Made by a program: the position numbers and the translations under genes. Shown one piece after another: positions 32,388 through 43,016 of a stretch of DNA of 64,000 nt. This DNA comes from Roseobacter sp. (GTDB lineage: Bacteria; Pseudomonadota; Alphaproteobacteria; Rhodobacterales; Rhodobacteraceae), in contig NZ_JAHEHZ010000002.1 in NCBI RefSeq assembly GCF_024639605.1, positions 1-64,000 on the forward strand. The letters are read 5' to 3'. The number at the start of each line of letters is the position of its first letter. The stretch's first letter is position 1. The notes below the pieces were generated by a model. That model saw only the letters and a program-made list of their open reading frames with translations. It ran no database searches and was not told the origin of the DNA.

Positions 32388-33605
32388 TCAGCTTGTGCGC
32401 GAAACCAGCCCGCCTGCCTGTCGGATGATCTCACCTTTCAGTTCCAGTTCGAGCAGCGCAGGGGCCGCATCTGACGAACGCACTGCGAGATCACGGATGA
32501 GCTGGTCTTCAGCCAGCGGCGCCGGGCTCAGCCGGTCGAGGATGCGGCGGTGCAGTTCCGCTGCATGGGCGAGGGCTGCGTTTTTGACCCGGCGTGCGGG
32601 AGGGGTCAGTAAGGTCTGCCCTGAGGTCATTGCTTTTCTGCCGGGTGCAGCGGTTTCCCGGGGCATGGGCAGAGGCAGGGGCCGTTGATCAGTATGCGCT
32701 GCGATAGGGCCGATGGCTTCAAGAACGTCCCGGGCCGACCGCACCAGGACCGCGCCGTCGCGGATCAGCTTATTGCAGCCCGATGCACGCGCATCAAAGG
32801 GGCTGCCGGGTACGGCCAGAACTTCACGACCCTGATCGAGAGCATCACGCGCGGTGATCAGGCTGCCGGATTTTGCAGCAGCCTCCACAACGACCGTTGC
32901 CCGGCTCAGCCCGGAGATGATCCGGTTGCGGCCCGGAAAGTGCCGCGCTCTTGGTTGCAGCCCCGGCGGGTGCTCTGACAGACGCAATCCGTGGTCCGCA
33001 ATATCACGGGCCAGTCCGGTGTTCTCTGAGGGATAGATGATATCCACGCCGCCAGCCTGAACCGCGATTGTCCCGGTAGGCAGTGCTGCCAGATGCGCAG
33101 CCGTATCAACGCCGCGGGCCAGGCCCGAGACAATCACATAACCCGCCGCACCCAGATCCGCAGCAAGCGAGCGTGCCATTCTGGTGCCGAGCGAGGAGGC
33201 GTTCCGGGCGCCGACCAGAGAGATCATAGGTCTCAGCAGCAGTTCAGGATCGCCGATCACCCATAAAAACGGAGGCGCATCGCTGATTTCCTCAAGAGTG
33301 GCGGGATAGGCAGGCGTGCCGGACATTACCAGCCTGGCACCGGCCGCGCGGGCGGCGTTGAGTTCGGCCTGCACAACCTCTGGGGGGCAGACCTCATATT
33401 TCTCAACGCCGGCGGCGCGCGCCACCTCAGGCAGCGCGGCCAGCGCATTCTGCGCAGTGCCGTGTTCAGTCAGCAGTCGTTTATACGTCGTTATGCCAAC
33501 CCGGCGGGAGCGCAAGAGACGGAGCCGGGAGAACTGTTCGTCTTCCGGGGTGGGTGGGAGTGGGGGGTGAGTGGAAGAAGGATTGTGATCCTTTTCATCA
33601 GTCAT
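32388..33605 (-). CDS. dprA: DNA-processing protein DprA
   Basis: SLVGARNASSLGTRMARSLAADLGAAGYVIVSGLARGVDTAAH, GSLITARDALDQGREVLAVPG. Confidence 0.96.
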   Translation of the reverse strand: MTDEKDHNPSSTHPPLPPTPEDEQFSRLRLLRSRRVGITTYKRLLTEHGTAQNALAALPEVARAAGVEKYEVCPPEVVQAELNAARAAGARLVMSGTPAYPATLEEISDAPPFLWVIGDPELLLRPMISLVGARNASSLGTRMARSLAADLGAAGYVIVSGLARGVDTAAHLAALPTGTIAVQAGGVDIIYPSENTGLARDIADHGLRLSEHPPGLQPRARHFPGRNRIISGLSRATVVVEAAAKSGSLITARDALDQGREVLAVPGSPFDARASGCNKLIRDGAVLVRSARDVLEAIGPIAAHTDQRPLPLPMPRETAAPGRKAMTSGQTLLTPPARRVKNAALAHAAELHRRILDRLSPAPLAEDQLIRDLAVRSSDAAPALLELELKGEIIRQAGGLVSRTS

Positions 33606-33726
33606 CCGCGGCTCCGTCCTTTGCAGAATCAGGTTTAAGCCGTCTTGGTTAACAACGCGTGAAGAAACTCTGCCCCCGGGCATCGCTATTTATGGGGAGA
33701 CCAGCGGCGACCCGCAGCCGGGCGGG

Positions 33727-35148
33727 TCAGGAGGCCGATCCGCCCACCGTCAAACCGCCGATCATCAGCGTCGGCTGGCCCACCCCCACCGGCACCCATT
33801 GTCCCGCCTTGCCGCAATTGCCCATGCCCGGATCAAGCGCCATGTCGTTGCCGATGGCGCGGATGTGTTTCAGGGCGGTGGAGCCGTCTCCGATCAGGGT
33901 CGCACCGCGCACCGGTGCGCCGACTTTGCCATCCTGCACCCGGTAGGCTTCGGTGCAGGAAAACACGAATTTGCCGTTGGTGATATCGACCTGGCCACCG
34001 CCGAAACCGACCGCATAAATGCCGTCCTTGAGGCCGGCGACAATGTCATCGGGAGCCGTGTCGCCGCCCAGCATGTAAGTGTTGGTCATCCGCGGCATCG
34101 GCGCATGGGCATAGCTCTCGCGCCGCCCGTTGCCGGTGGGGGCGACCCCCATCAGGCGGGCATTCTGGCGGTCCTGCATATAGCCTACAAGTATGCCGTC
34201 CTCGATCAGGGTGTTTTTGCCCGAAGGCGTGCCCTCGTCGTCGACAGAGATTGAGCCGCGCCGGTCCGGGATCGTGCCGTCATCCAGCACCGTGACCCCG
34301 GAGCTGGCAATCTGCTGACCCATCAGTCCGGCGAAAGCCGAAGAGCCTTTGCGGTTAAAATCGCCTTCCAGCCCGTGCCCGATTGCCTCGTGCAGCAGAA
34401 TTCCGGGCCATCCCGGGCCAAGCACAACATCCATCACACCCGCCGGAGCAGGTACGGCACCAAGATTGACAACCGCGACCCGCAGGGCCTCGCGCGCTTT
34501 TGCCTGCCAGTCCTGCAGGGCCAGCAACCCGTCGAGCCCCACGCGTCCGCCGCCGCCTGCTGTGCCGGCTTCGCGCCGGCCGTTCTCCTCGACGATCACC
34601 GAGACATTCACCCGCGTCATGGGCCGGACATCGCGCACGGATTGCCCGTCCGGACGCAGAATTTCGACCTCTTGCAGGCTGGCGGCAATCGTGGCCGAGA
34701 CCTGCACAACCCGCGGGTCCAGATCACGGGCAAAGGCATCGATCTCGCGCAGGGTTTCGATTTTTACCGGGAAGGGTGCTCCGGCTATGGGGTCATCGTC
34801 GGTATAAAGCTTTGTATTGGTTGCGACTGGCGCATCCGCCCAGGTGCCGCCGCCGTCGCCCACGGCCAGACGTGTGGTTTCCGCCGCCCGCTTTAAAGCG
34901 CTTTCCGTTATTTCTGTGGAATGAGCGTACCCGGTGACTTCTCCGCGCACAGCGCGCAGACCGAACCCGGCGCCCGCATCATAACTCGCGGTTCTGAGCC
35001 GCCCGTCGTCAAAGACCAGTGCCTCGGAACGGCGACGCTCCAGAAACAGCTCTCCGTCATCGGCACCATCAGTGGCCGCGCGCAGAACCCTCAGAGCCGT
35101 TTCCCGGTCCAGCGAATCGTCAAAGGGTGAAAAAGGCGCGTCTGTCAT
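33727..35148 (-). CDS. tldD: Metalloprotease TldD
   Basis: HEAIGHGLEGDFNRKG motif, PMPRMTNTYM, GGQVDITNGKFVFSCTEAY. Confidence 0.96.
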   Translation of the reverse strand: MTDAPFSPFDDSLDRETALRVLRAATDGADDGELFLERRRSEALVFDDGRLRTASYDAGAGFGLRAVRGEVTGYAHSTEITESALKRAAETTRLAVGDGGGTWADAPVATNTKLYTDDDPIAGAPFPVKIETLREIDAFARDLDPRVVQVSATIAASLQEVEILRPDGQSVRDVRPMTRVNVSVIVEENGRREAGTAGGGGRVGLDGLLALQDWQAKAREALRVAVVNLGAVPAPAGVMDVVLGPGWPGILLHEAIGHGLEGDFNRKGSSAFAGLMGQQIASSGVTVLDDGTIPDRRGSISVDDEGTPSGKNTLIEDGILVGYMQDRQNARLMGVAPTGNGRRESYAHAPMPRMTNTYMLGGDTAPDDIVAGLKDGIYAVGFGGGQVDITNGKFVFSCTEAYRVQDGKVGAPVRGATLIGDGSTALKHIRAIGNDMALDPGMGNCGKAGQWVPVGVGQPTLMIGGLTVGGSAS

Positions 35149-35341
35149 TGGGCTGGTCCTTTGCAAAAAGCGGCTGATTTCCGGCTCAGCGTCTGTTTGA
35201 CGCAAGCTGAAGCCTTTATCTCGTACACAGAATATGATTGTAAGGATGGCGAATACAACGGGAGGGCTGATGCGCAACTCAGATCCTTACCCACAATGCG
35301 CAACAATGATCCAGCGATCACCAATCAGATCAGGACGACAC

Positions 35342-36223
35342 ATGAAAAGAATCACATCCCTCGCAGGCTTTATGGCCGGCCTGACAGCGACCGGTGCTTA
35401 TGCACAGGACAACCTCGAAATCATCGGGAAACCTGTGGACGGGCTGACCGGGTTTCAGCCCGCTGTTACCGAACTGGCGCGCGATATCCACAATCTGGAC
35501 TGGATGCTGCTGGTGATCATCACGATCATCTCGCTCTTTGTGACGGCGCTCATTGCCTGGGTCTGCATACGCTACAATGCAAAGCGCAACCCGGAGCCCG
35601 CGACCTTTACACACCACACACCCGTTGAAATTGCCTGGACGGTCATTCCGATTGTCATCCTCGTGTTCATCGGTGCCTATTCGCTGCCGGTTTTGTTCAA
35701 GCAGCAGGAAATTCCTGAGGGCGACATCACGATCAAAGTGACCGGATACCAGTGGTACTGGGATTACGAATATGTGGATGAGGGCTTTGAGTTTTCTTCC
35801 TACATGATCGGTGCACCGGCAACCGGTGGCAACAATGCCAAATCGCCCGAGGTGATTCAGCAGCTCGAAGAGGCCGGGTATTCGGAAGATGAGTTCCTGC
35901 TGGCAACCGATACATCTGTTGTTGTGCCTGTTGGCAAAACCATCGTGATGCAGGTCACGGCCGGCGATGTGATCCACTCCTGGACGATCCCTGCCTTTGG
36001 CGTGAAACAGGACGGTGTGCCCGGTCGTCTGGCGGAACTGTGGTTTAAGGCCGAGCAGGAGGGCATCTATTTCGGTCAGTGCTCCGAGCTTTGCGGTCTG
36101 AACCACGCATATATGCCGATCACGGTAAAAGTCGTATCGGAGGAAGCCTATGCCGAATGGCTGGCCGGTGCGAAAGAGGAATACGCCGGTATCCCGCAGA
36201 CCCGCGTACTGGCATCCAACTGA
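35342..36223 (+). CDS. ctaC: Cytochrome c oxidase subunit II
   Basis: CuA motif [27 protein letters not shown]-terminal signal peptide. Confidence 0.98.
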   Translation: MKRITSLAGFMAGLTATGAYAQDNLEIIGKPVDGLTGFQPAVTELARDIHNLDWMLLVIITIISLFVTALIAWVCIRYNAKRNPEPATFTHHTPVEIAWTVIPIVILVFIGAYSLPVLFKQQEIPEGDITIKVTGYQWYWDYEYVDEGFEFSSYMIGAPATGGNNAKSPEVIQQLEEAGYSEDEFLLATDTSVVVPVGKTIVMQVTAGDVIHSWTIPAFGVKQDGVPGRLAELWFKAEQEGIYFGQCSELCGLNHAYMPITVKVVSEEAYAEWLAGAKEEYAGIPQTRVLASN

Positions 36224-36281
36224 AGCGGGCCGGGCTGTGCGTGTCACAGCCCCTCGCGCTACCTGCGCCCGAGGCACATGA

Positions 36282-37220
36282 ATGTCTGATGTAAGCTACA
36301 ACACACCTACCGGGGAATATGATACGCAGCTCGGCGATTATTTCGCCCTGCTCAAGCCGCGCGTCATGTCACTCGTGGTGTTCACGGCGCTGGTGGGCCT
36401 GATCGCGGCGCCGGTGCCGGTGCATCCGGTCATTGCCTTTGCCTCGATCCTTTTTGTGGCCATCGGGGCGGGTGCCTCGGGTGCGCTCAATATGTGGTGG
36501 GACGCGGATATCGACGCCGTCATGCGGCGCACGGCAAAACGCCCCATTCCGTCAGGCCGGGTGCCTGCGGGCGAGGCGCTGAGCCTTGGGATGGCGCTTT
36601 CGGGTCTCTCGGTGATGATGCTGGGGCTTGCGGCAAATCTGCTGTCCGCGGCGCTGCTGGCATTTACCATCTTTTTCTACGCCGTTGTCTATTCCATGTG
36701 GCTTAAACGTGCGACGCCGCAGAACATCGTGATCGGCGGAGCCGCAGGGGCCTTCCCGCCGGTTATTGGCTGGGTGATCGCGACAGGCAGTTTCTCTGTC
36801 GAGGCCTGGCTGATGTTTGCGCTGATCTTCATGTGGACGCCGCCGCACTTCTGGGCGCTGGCACTCTTTATGAAGTCTGATTACGACGACGCGGATGTGC
36901 CGATGCTGACCGTGACCCACGGGCGCAAAGTGACGCGCGCACATATCATCGCCTATACCGTGCTGCTGGCCGTTCTGGCCGTTGGTACGGGCTTTACCGC
37001 CATCGGCGGGCCGCTTTATCTGGCGACGGCCGTAGTGCTGAACACGCTCTTTCTGAAAGGTGCTTACGACATCTGGCGCCGGCCTGAAGAGGCCGCGATC
37101 AAAGACGGATATATCGTGGAGAAGAAATTCTTCCGCCTGTCGCTCTGGTATCTGTTCGCCCATTTCGGCGCGATCCTGTTTGAAGCGGTGCTGCGCCCCT
37201 TCGGTCTGGGAGGCTGGTAA
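36282..37220 (+). CDS. ctaB: Protoheme IX farnesyltransferase
   Basis: UbiA-family motifs NMWWDADIDAVMRRTAKRPIPSG; TPPHFWALALFMKSDYDDADVPM. Confidence 0.98.
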   Translation: MSDVSYNTPTGEYDTQLGDYFALLKPRVMSLVVFTALVGLIAAPVPVHPVIAFASILFVAIGAGASGALNMWWDADIDAVMRRTAKRPIPSGRVPAGEALSLGMALSGLSVMMLGLAANLLSAALLAFTIFFYAVVYSMWLKRATPQNIVIGGAAGAFPPVIGWVIATGSFSVEAWLMFALIFMWTPPHFWALALFMKSDYDDADVPMLTVTHGRKVTRAHIIAYTVLLAVLAVGTGFTAIGGPLYLATAVVLNTLFLKGAYDIWRRPEEAAIKDGYIVEKKFFRLSLWYLFAHFGAILFEAVLRPFGLGGW

Positions 37221-37223
37221 ATA

Positions 37224-37388
37224 ATGGCACTGCGTCCTGAACACGAGATCCACACACGCCGCCGCGGACGTAACGTTGGCGTGGGTCTGATGCTTGCAGG
37301 ATTTGTGGTGCTGGTGCTGGCGCTGACCTTTACCAAGGTCACCAACGGTGCATTTGAGTTACCCCGTGCAGAGGAGCTCACACAGTAA
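37224..37388 (+). CDS. Small cytochrome oxidase assembly protein CoxF-like (54 aa)
   Basis: ATG at 37224, translated MALRPEHEIHTRRRGRNVGVGLMLAGFVVLVLALTFTKVTNGAFELPRAEELTQ; single TM; stop overlaps ctaG start; absent from the supplied ORF track because of length. Confidence 0.85.
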   Translation: MALRPEHEIHTRRRGRNVGVGLMLAGFVVLVLALTFTKVTNGAFELPRAEELTQ

Positions 37389-37972
37389 TGGCGCTTTCCG
37401 GTCCGGCAAAAACAGTGGCACAGACCGTCAGCCTCGTGCTTGTGATGGGGGCGCTGGCCTGGGCATCAGTGCCGTTTTACGACTGGTTCTGCCGGGTGAC
37501 GGGTTTTGGGGGTGTCACGGGCGTCTCTGAAGTGGCCCCTGATGATGTGCTCGATCAGACGATCAAAATCCGTTTCGACGGCTCTCTGAACAACCGCATG
37601 TCCTGGGAATTCAAACCCGTTGTTCGCGAGATGGAAGTGAAGATCGGTGAAACCGGCCTTGCTTTTTATGAGGCCTATAACCCGACCGATCGCCCCATCG
37701 CGGGGTCTGCGAGCTATAACGTCACCCCCTATCAGGCGGGCGGCTTTTTCAACAAGATCCAGTGCTTTTGCTTTGAAGAGCAGGTGCTGGCGCCCGGAGA
37801 ACGGGTGCAGATGCCGGTCACCTTCTATGTCGATCCGGAAATTGTCGATGACCGCGACGGACAGTATATACACACCATCACACTGTCCTATACATTCTAC
37901 GAAATTGATCTGCCTGAAGGTTATGCCGCGGTAGACGATGCCAACACCAACTCAGACACAAGTCTGAACTGA
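37388..37972 (+). CDS. ctaG: Cytochrome c oxidase assembly protein CtaG/Cox11
   Basis: Copper motif [29 protein letters not shown]-terminal TM. Confidence 0.97.
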   Translation: MALSGPAKTVAQTVSLVLVMGALAWASVPFYDWFCRVTGFGGVTGVSEVAPDDVLDQTIKIRFDGSLNNRMSWEFKPVVREMEVKIGETGLAFYEAYNPTDRPIAGSASYNVTPYQAGGFFNKIQCFCFEEQVLAPGERVQMPVTFYVDPEIVDDRDGQYIHTITLSYTFYEIDLPEGYAAVDDANTNSDTSLN

Positions 37973-37997
37973 CCAGGATAAGGTAAGGGACGCACAC

Positions 37998-38804
37998 ATG
38001 GCCCATGAAAAGAACCACGACTATCACATTCTGAACCCCTCGATCTGGCCGTTTCTGGGCGCGCTGGCGGGCTTTATCATGCTCTTTGGTGCGGTGCTCT
38101 GGATGCAGGATGTCACGCCTTTCATGTTCTGGATCGGATTTGTGGGCGTGCTTTATGTCATGTTCGCCTGGTGGTCCGAGGTGGTCACCGAAAGCAAGGT
38201 GGGCGATCACACGCCCGTCGTCCGGATCGGCCTGCGCTATGGCTTTATCCTCTTCATCATGTCCGAAGTGATGTTCTTTGCGGCCTGGTTCTGGAGCTTT
38301 TTCAAACACGCCATCTACCCGATGAACGAATACGTAGGCTCGGAATATATCCCGCCGGAGATTTATCAGGTGGATGCGCTGCACCTGCCGCTGATCAACA
38401 CGCTGGTGTTGCTGCTGTCGGGCTGTGCGGTGACATGGGCGCACCACGCTCTGGTGCATGAGAATAACCGCAAGGACCTGATCTGGGGTCTGGCGATCTC
38501 TATCATCCTTGGCGTGCTCTTCACGGCACTGCAGGCCTATGAGTATTCCTATCTGCTCTATCAGGGATGGGAGTTCGGCGGCGACAAGTTCTTCTCCAAC
38601 TTCTTCATGGCCACGGGTTTCCACGGCGCGCATGTGATCATCGGGACAATCTTTCTTACGGTCTGTCTGATACGTGCGATGAAAGGGCATTTCACGCCTG
38701 AAAAGCACGTCGGTTTCGAGGCAGCGGCCTGGTACTGGCACTTTGTGGATGTGGTCTGGCTCTTCCTCTTCTTCGCCGTTTACATGTGGGGTGTGCCGGG
38801 CTGA
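37998..38804 (+). CDS. ctaE: Cytochrome c oxidase subunit III
   Basis: [45 protein letters not shown]. Confidence 0.98.
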   Translation: MAHEKNHDYHILNPSIWPFLGALAGFIMLFGAVLWMQDVTPFMFWIGFVGVLYVMFAWWSEVVTESKVGDHTPVVRIGLRYGFILFIMSEVMFFAAWFWSFFKHAIYPMNEYVGSEYIPPEIYQVDALHLPLINTLVLLLSGCAVTWAHHALVHENNRKDLIWGLAISIILGVLFTALQAYEYSYLLYQGWEFGGDKFFSNFFMATGFHGAHVIIGTIFLTVCLIRAMKGHFTPEKHVGFEAAAWYWHFVDVVWLFLFFAVYMWGVPG

Positions 38805-38848
38805 ACCACACGCCTTGCAATCCCGCCAGGGGCACGTAAATAGCCAGC

Positions 38849-38880
38849 GGCGCGCGCAGCGATGCGCGCGCCTTGTTTTT
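38849..38880 (+). terminator. Strong intrinsic terminator between ctaE and surf1
   Basis: GGCGCGCGCA-GCGA-TGCGCGCGCC perfect 10-bp stem followed by TTGTTTTT. Confidence 0.88.
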
Positions 38881-38896
38881 GGGGAGCGGAGGATAA

Positions 38897-39577
38897 ATGC
38901 GACGACTTGCATTCCTGCTGATCTTTGGTCTGGGCGGGGCGGCTCTTCTGGGCGGTCTCGGCATCTGGCAGGTGCAGCGTCTTGCGTGGAAAGAGGCGAT
39001 CATCGATGAGATCGATGCCGCGATCCTGGCCGACCCGGTCGCTTTGCCCGAAACACCCGATCCGGCGCGCGACGCCTATCTTCCGGTACAGGTCACCGGC
39101 ACGCTGGGTGCCGGTTACCTTCGGGTACTGGTCTCGAAAAAGCAGGTGGGTGCAGGCTACCGTATCATCCGGCCGATGCTGCATGATACCGGGCCGTTGC
39201 TTGTGGATCTCGGCTTTGTCTCCGTGGCTGATGCCGGCGGGCTCAGCATAGAGGAAGGGCCGCCCGTCACCATCACCGGGAATCTGCAGTGGCCGCAGGA
39301 GACGGACAGCTTCACCCCGCCGCCTGACACTGATAAAAACATCTGGTTTGCGCGCGACGTCTCCGCCATGGCGGATGCCCTGAATACACGGCCCGTCCTG
39401 GTCGTAAGGCGTGACGTGCCGTTTCCGGACAGCCCGCTGACGGCAATGCCGGTGGACACCAGCGCGATTCCGAACGATCACTTGCAATACGCGATCACGT
39501 GGTTCTCTCTGGCCGCGATCTGGGTTGCGATGACTGCCTTCTTCCTGCGTCGCGGCTCCGCGGCCAACCGGATCTGA
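38897..39577 (+). CDS. SURF1 family protein
   Basis: GGLGIWQVQRLAWKEAII; C-terminal NDHLQYAITWFSLAAIWVAM. Confidence 0.95.
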   Translation: MRRLAFLLIFGLGGAALLGGLGIWQVQRLAWKEAIIDEIDAAILADPVALPETPDPARDAYLPVQVTGTLGAGYLRVLVSKKQVGAGYRIIRPMLHDTGPLLVDLGFVSVADAGGLSIEEGPPVTITGNLQWPQETDSFTPPPDTDKNIWFARDVSAMADALNTRPVLVVRRDVPFPDSPLTAMPVDTSAIPNDHLQYAITWFSLAAIWVAMTAFFLRRGSAANRI

Positions 39578-39581
39578 CCCC

Positions 39582-40970
39582 ATGCGTTACATCTCGACCC
39601 GCGGCACAGCCCCCGTTCTGAATTTTGAAGAGGCAATGCTCACGGGCCTTGCCCGGGACGGCGGGCTTTATGTGCCGGAGACGATCCCGCAGATGACCGC
39701 CACCGAAATCGCCGCTCTTGAGGGGCTGAGCTATGAGGCAATCGCTTACCGGGTGATGCGGCCTTTTGTGGGTGATGTATTTACCGACGACGAATTCGAG
39801 GGGATCATCGACCGCGCTTATGCAGGTTTTGGTCATGCTGCCCGTGCACCGCTGAAACAACTCGACCAGGGGCATTTTCTGCTGGAGCTTTTCCACGGGC
39901 CGACGCTGGCGTTCAAAGACTTTGCCATGCAACTCATCGGCCAGATGTTCCAGACCGCTTTGGGGCGCAAGGGTGAGCGCGTCACGATTGTGGGGGCTAC
40001 ATCCGGCGATACCGGGTCGGCGGCGATTGAAGCGTTCCGCGGGCTCGACAATGTGGATGTGTTTATCATGTACCCGCACGGGCGCATCTCGGAAGTGCAG
40101 CGCCGCCAGATGACCACCCCGCAGGAAAGCAATGTGCACGCGCTAGCTATGGACGGGGATTTTGACGCCTGCCAGGCGCGGCTCAAAGATATGTTCAATG
40201 ACTTTGAGTTCCGCGACGGCGTACGGCTCGCCGGTGTGAATTCGATCAACTGGGGCCGTGTGCTGGCGCAGGTCGTGTATTACTTCTCCTCTGCTGTCGC
40301 TCTGGGTGCACCGCACCGATCCGTAAGCTTTACCGTGCCTACGGGTAACTTCGGTGACATCTTTGCCGGCTACATCGCCAAGCGGATGGGGCTGCCCGTC
40401 GATCGCCTGGTCGTGGCGACCAATCAGAACGACATTCTGCATCGCTGCCTGTCGGGGCAGGGCTATCACAAGGGCGAGACGGTGCCGTCGATCAGCCCGT
40501 CGATGGACATTCAGGTCAGCTCAAACTTTGAACGTGCGCTTTTTGATGCCTATGACCGGGAAGCGCCGGCCGTGGTGCAGCTGATGGACGAGCTGAAAGC
40601 AGGGGGCTTTGATGTAAGCCAGGGGGCGATGCAGGTTCTGCAGTCGCATTACAGCTCCGGGCGCGTCTCTGAGGCGGAAACCTCGGCCACGATCACCTCA
40701 GAGCTGAAAGCCAGCGGTGAGCTGCTTTGTCCGCACTCTGCGGTCGGTGTCCGCGTGGCTAAGGCGCAGCGCGAGACCGGCACGCCGATGATCACCCTGG
40801 CGACTGCGCACCCGGCGAAATTCCCCGATGCGGTTGAGCAGGCCTCGGGCATCCGCCCGCCCTTGCCCCCGCGCATGGCTGACCTGTATGAACGCAGCGA
40901 GAGGGTGAGCAGGGTGCCGGATGATCTGGAGGCTCTGAAGGGGTTTATCAGGGAGACTATCTCAGCGTGA
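39582..40970 (+). CDS. thrC: Threonine synthase
   Basis: MRYISTRGTAPVLNFEEAMLTGLARDGGLYVPE; FHGPTLAFKDFAMQ; TSGDTGSAAIEAF. Confidence 0.98.
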   Translation: MRYISTRGTAPVLNFEEAMLTGLARDGGLYVPETIPQMTATEIAALEGLSYEAIAYRVMRPFVGDVFTDDEFEGIIDRAYAGFGHAARAPLKQLDQGHFLLELFHGPTLAFKDFAMQLIGQMFQTALGRKGERVTIVGATSGDTGSAAIEAFRGLDNVDVFIMYPHGRISEVQRRQMTTPQESNVHALAMDGDFDACQARLKDMFNDFEFRDGVRLAGVNSINWGRVLAQVVYYFSSAVALGAPHRSVSFTVPTGNFGDIFAGYIAKRMGLPVDRLVVATNQNDILHRCLSGQGYHKGETVPSISPSMDIQVSSNFERALFDAYDREAPAVVQLMDELKAGGFDVSQGAMQVLQSHYSSGRVSEAETSATITSELKASGELLCPHSAVGVRVAKAQRETGTPMITLATAHPAKFPDAVEQASGIRPPLPPRMADLYERSERVSRVPDDLEALKGFIRETISA

Positions 40971-42229
40971 CATTAGAACAGCACCGTTTGGCCAACGGGT
41001 TTCGTATCGTGACCGAACATATGCCGGGTCTCGCCTCGGCCTCCGTCGGGGTCTGGGTAACCGCCGGCGCGCGTCATGAAAAGCCCGGACAGAACGGCAT
41101 CGCCCATTTCCTCGAGCATATGGCGTTCAAGGGCACCAAGCGGCGATCGGCGTTGCAGATTGCGGAAAGTATTGAGGATGTGGGAGGCTATATCAATGCC
41201 TACACGAGCCGTGAGGTAACGGCCTATTATGCACGTGTGCTGGAAAACGACGTGCCGCTGGCGCTGGATGTAATCTCGGATATTCTGCTGAACCCGACGC
41301 TCGAAAAGGCGGAGATTGAGGTTGAGCGCGGCGTAATTCTGCAGGAGATTGGTCAGGCTCTGGACACCCCCGATGACGTGATATTTGACTGGCTTCAGGA
41401 AGAGGCCTATCCCGATCATCCGATGGGCCGCACGATCCTGGGACCGGCGGAACGGGTTTCGGCCTTTACCCGGGCGGATCTGAAGAAATTCATCACCCAG
41501 CACTACGGGCCTGAGCAGATGATCCTGGCAGCGGCCGGTGCCGTTGATCACGAGGCGATTGTCCGGCTTGCCGAAGAGCTCTTCGGAGAGATGGAAGTGC
41601 GCCCTGCTGCCACAGTGAAGGCCGCGCAGTTTGCCGGTGGTGAGCGGCGGCAGGTCAAAGCGCTGGAGCAGGCTCATTTTGCGATGGCCTTTGAGAGCCC
41701 CGGATACCGGGACAATGCGATCTACACAGCTCAGATATATGCGTCCGCCCTTGGCGGGGGTATGTCCAGCCGGCTCTTTCAGGAGATCCGCGAAAACCGC
41801 GGGCTGTGTTATTCCATCTTTGCTCAGGCCGGGGCCTACGCGGATACCGGCATGACCACGATATATGCCGGCACCTCGGCGGCGCGGCTGTCGCAACTCG
41901 CGGAGATCACCATCGACGAGATGAAACGCGCGGCGAGTGACATGTCGCCGGCTGAGGTGGCCCGCGCGCGGGTGCAGATGAAAGCGGGTCTGCTGATGGG
42001 GCTGGAGAGCCCGTCCAACCGCGCCGAACGTCTGGCGCGGCTGGTGCAGATCTGGGACCGGGTGCCGCCACTTGAGGAAACCGTAGAGCTCATTGATGCG
42101 GTCACGACCGGGGATGTGCGCGAGTTTGCTGAAGGTATGGCCTCTGCTGCGCCTGCGGCCATGGCGCTTTATGGTCCGGTTGAAGACGCGCCGACGCTTG
42201 AGCGGTTGCAGGAGCGCCGGGCGGCCTGA
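40967..42229 (+). CDS. M16 family zinc peptidase (mitochondrial processing peptidase-like)
   Basis: HXXEH motif in HFLEHMAFKGT; GYINAYTSREVTAYYARVL. Confidence 0.96.
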   Translation: MTLEQHRLANGFRIVTEHMPGLASASVGVWVTAGARHEKPGQNGIAHFLEHMAFKGTKRRSALQIAESIEDVGGYINAYTSREVTAYYARVLENDVPLALDVISDILLNPTLEKAEIEVERGVILQEIGQALDTPDDVIFDWLQEEAYPDHPMGRTILGPAERVSAFTRADLKKFITQHYGPEQMILAAAGAVDHEAIVRLAEELFGEMEVRPAATVKAAQFAGGERRQVKALEQAHFAMAFESPGYRDNAIYTAQIYASALGGGMSSRLFQEIRENRGLCYSIFAQAGAYADTGMTTIYAGTSAARLSQLAEITIDEMKRAASDMSPAEVARARVQMKAGLLMGLESPSNRAERLARLVQIWDRVPPLEETVELIDAVTTGDVREFAEGMASAAPAAMALYGPVEDAPTLERLQERRAA

Positions 42230-42813
42230 TGCTGCGCGGCTTTCGCAAACTGAAGATAGAAACGGAGCGGATGACGCTGCGCCCGCCGGTGCACTCGGAT
42301 TTCCGGGCCTGGTCGGTGCTGCGCGCGCAAAGCGTTGACTACCTGCGGTCATGGGAGCCGAGCTGGGCGGATGATCATCTGACACGCAAGGCCTTTACCA
42401 ACCGGGTCTACTGGGCACAGAGGTCGGTCTCGGGTGGCACGGCCCTGCCGCTTTTCCTGATCCGACGCAGCGATTCTGTGCTGCTGGGTGCCATTACGCT
42501 CGACAATATCCGGCGCGGGCCTGCTCAGGCCGGCACGCTGGGATACTGGACCGGCGAGCCCTTTGCGCGCCAGGGCTATATGCGTGAAGCGATCACAGCA
42601 CTTGTACATCACGCTTTTACGCGGCTCGACCTGAGCCGGATCGAGGCGGCATGCCTGCCGGAGAACGCGGCCTCCCGCGGATTGCTGGAGACCTCCGGGT
42701 TCAAATATGAGGGTGTGGCGCAAAGCTATCTGCAGATTGACGGGCGCTGGCGTACGCATGTGCTTTATGCAGCCCTGCGCGGCGACAGGCGTGGCAAAGC
42801 CGCGGCCTCCTGA
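42229..42813 (+). CDS. GNAT N-acetyltransferase (RimJ/RimL type)
   Basis: GTLGYWTGEPFARQGYMREAITALVHHAF; NAASRGLLETSGFKYEGVA. Confidence 0.93.
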   Translation: MLRGFRKLKIETERMTLRPPVHSDFRAWSVLRAQSVDYLRSWEPSWADDHLTRKAFTNRVYWAQRSVSGGTALPLFLIRRSDSVLLGAITLDNIRRGPAQAGTLGYWTGEPFARQGYMREAITALVHHAFTRLDLSRIEAACLPENAASRGLLETSGFKYEGVAQSYLQIDGRWRTHVLYAALRGDRRGKAAAS

Positions 42814-42857
42814 GACCTTCGTGTTAAACTGAGCGGCTGCGCCGCGCGACAGGCCCC

Positions 42858-42900
42858 GGTCCCTTTCCTGCGGAACGGGACCAGGATGCGCCTTCGGCGC
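42858..42900. terminator. Tandem hairpins downstream of the GNAT gene
   Basis: GGTCCC(TTTCCTGCGGAAC)GGGACC then GCGCC-TTC-GGCGC, with CTTTTG shortly after. Confidence 0.45.
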
Positions 42901-43016
42901 GCGCACTTTTGCCGTAAGATGAGGCAGTTGACCGCAGGATTTGTGCGGCGACGGGGTCAGGGTGCTGATTTTACTTCGGGGTGCGCTATTGTCTTTAACG
43001 ACAGGGGGAACTGACC

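Noticed and set aside
40973-42385. 470-aa ORF antisense to the M16 peptidase
   Set aside because: Shadow ORF; the sense strand has the HFLEHMAFKGT peptidase motif and operon context.
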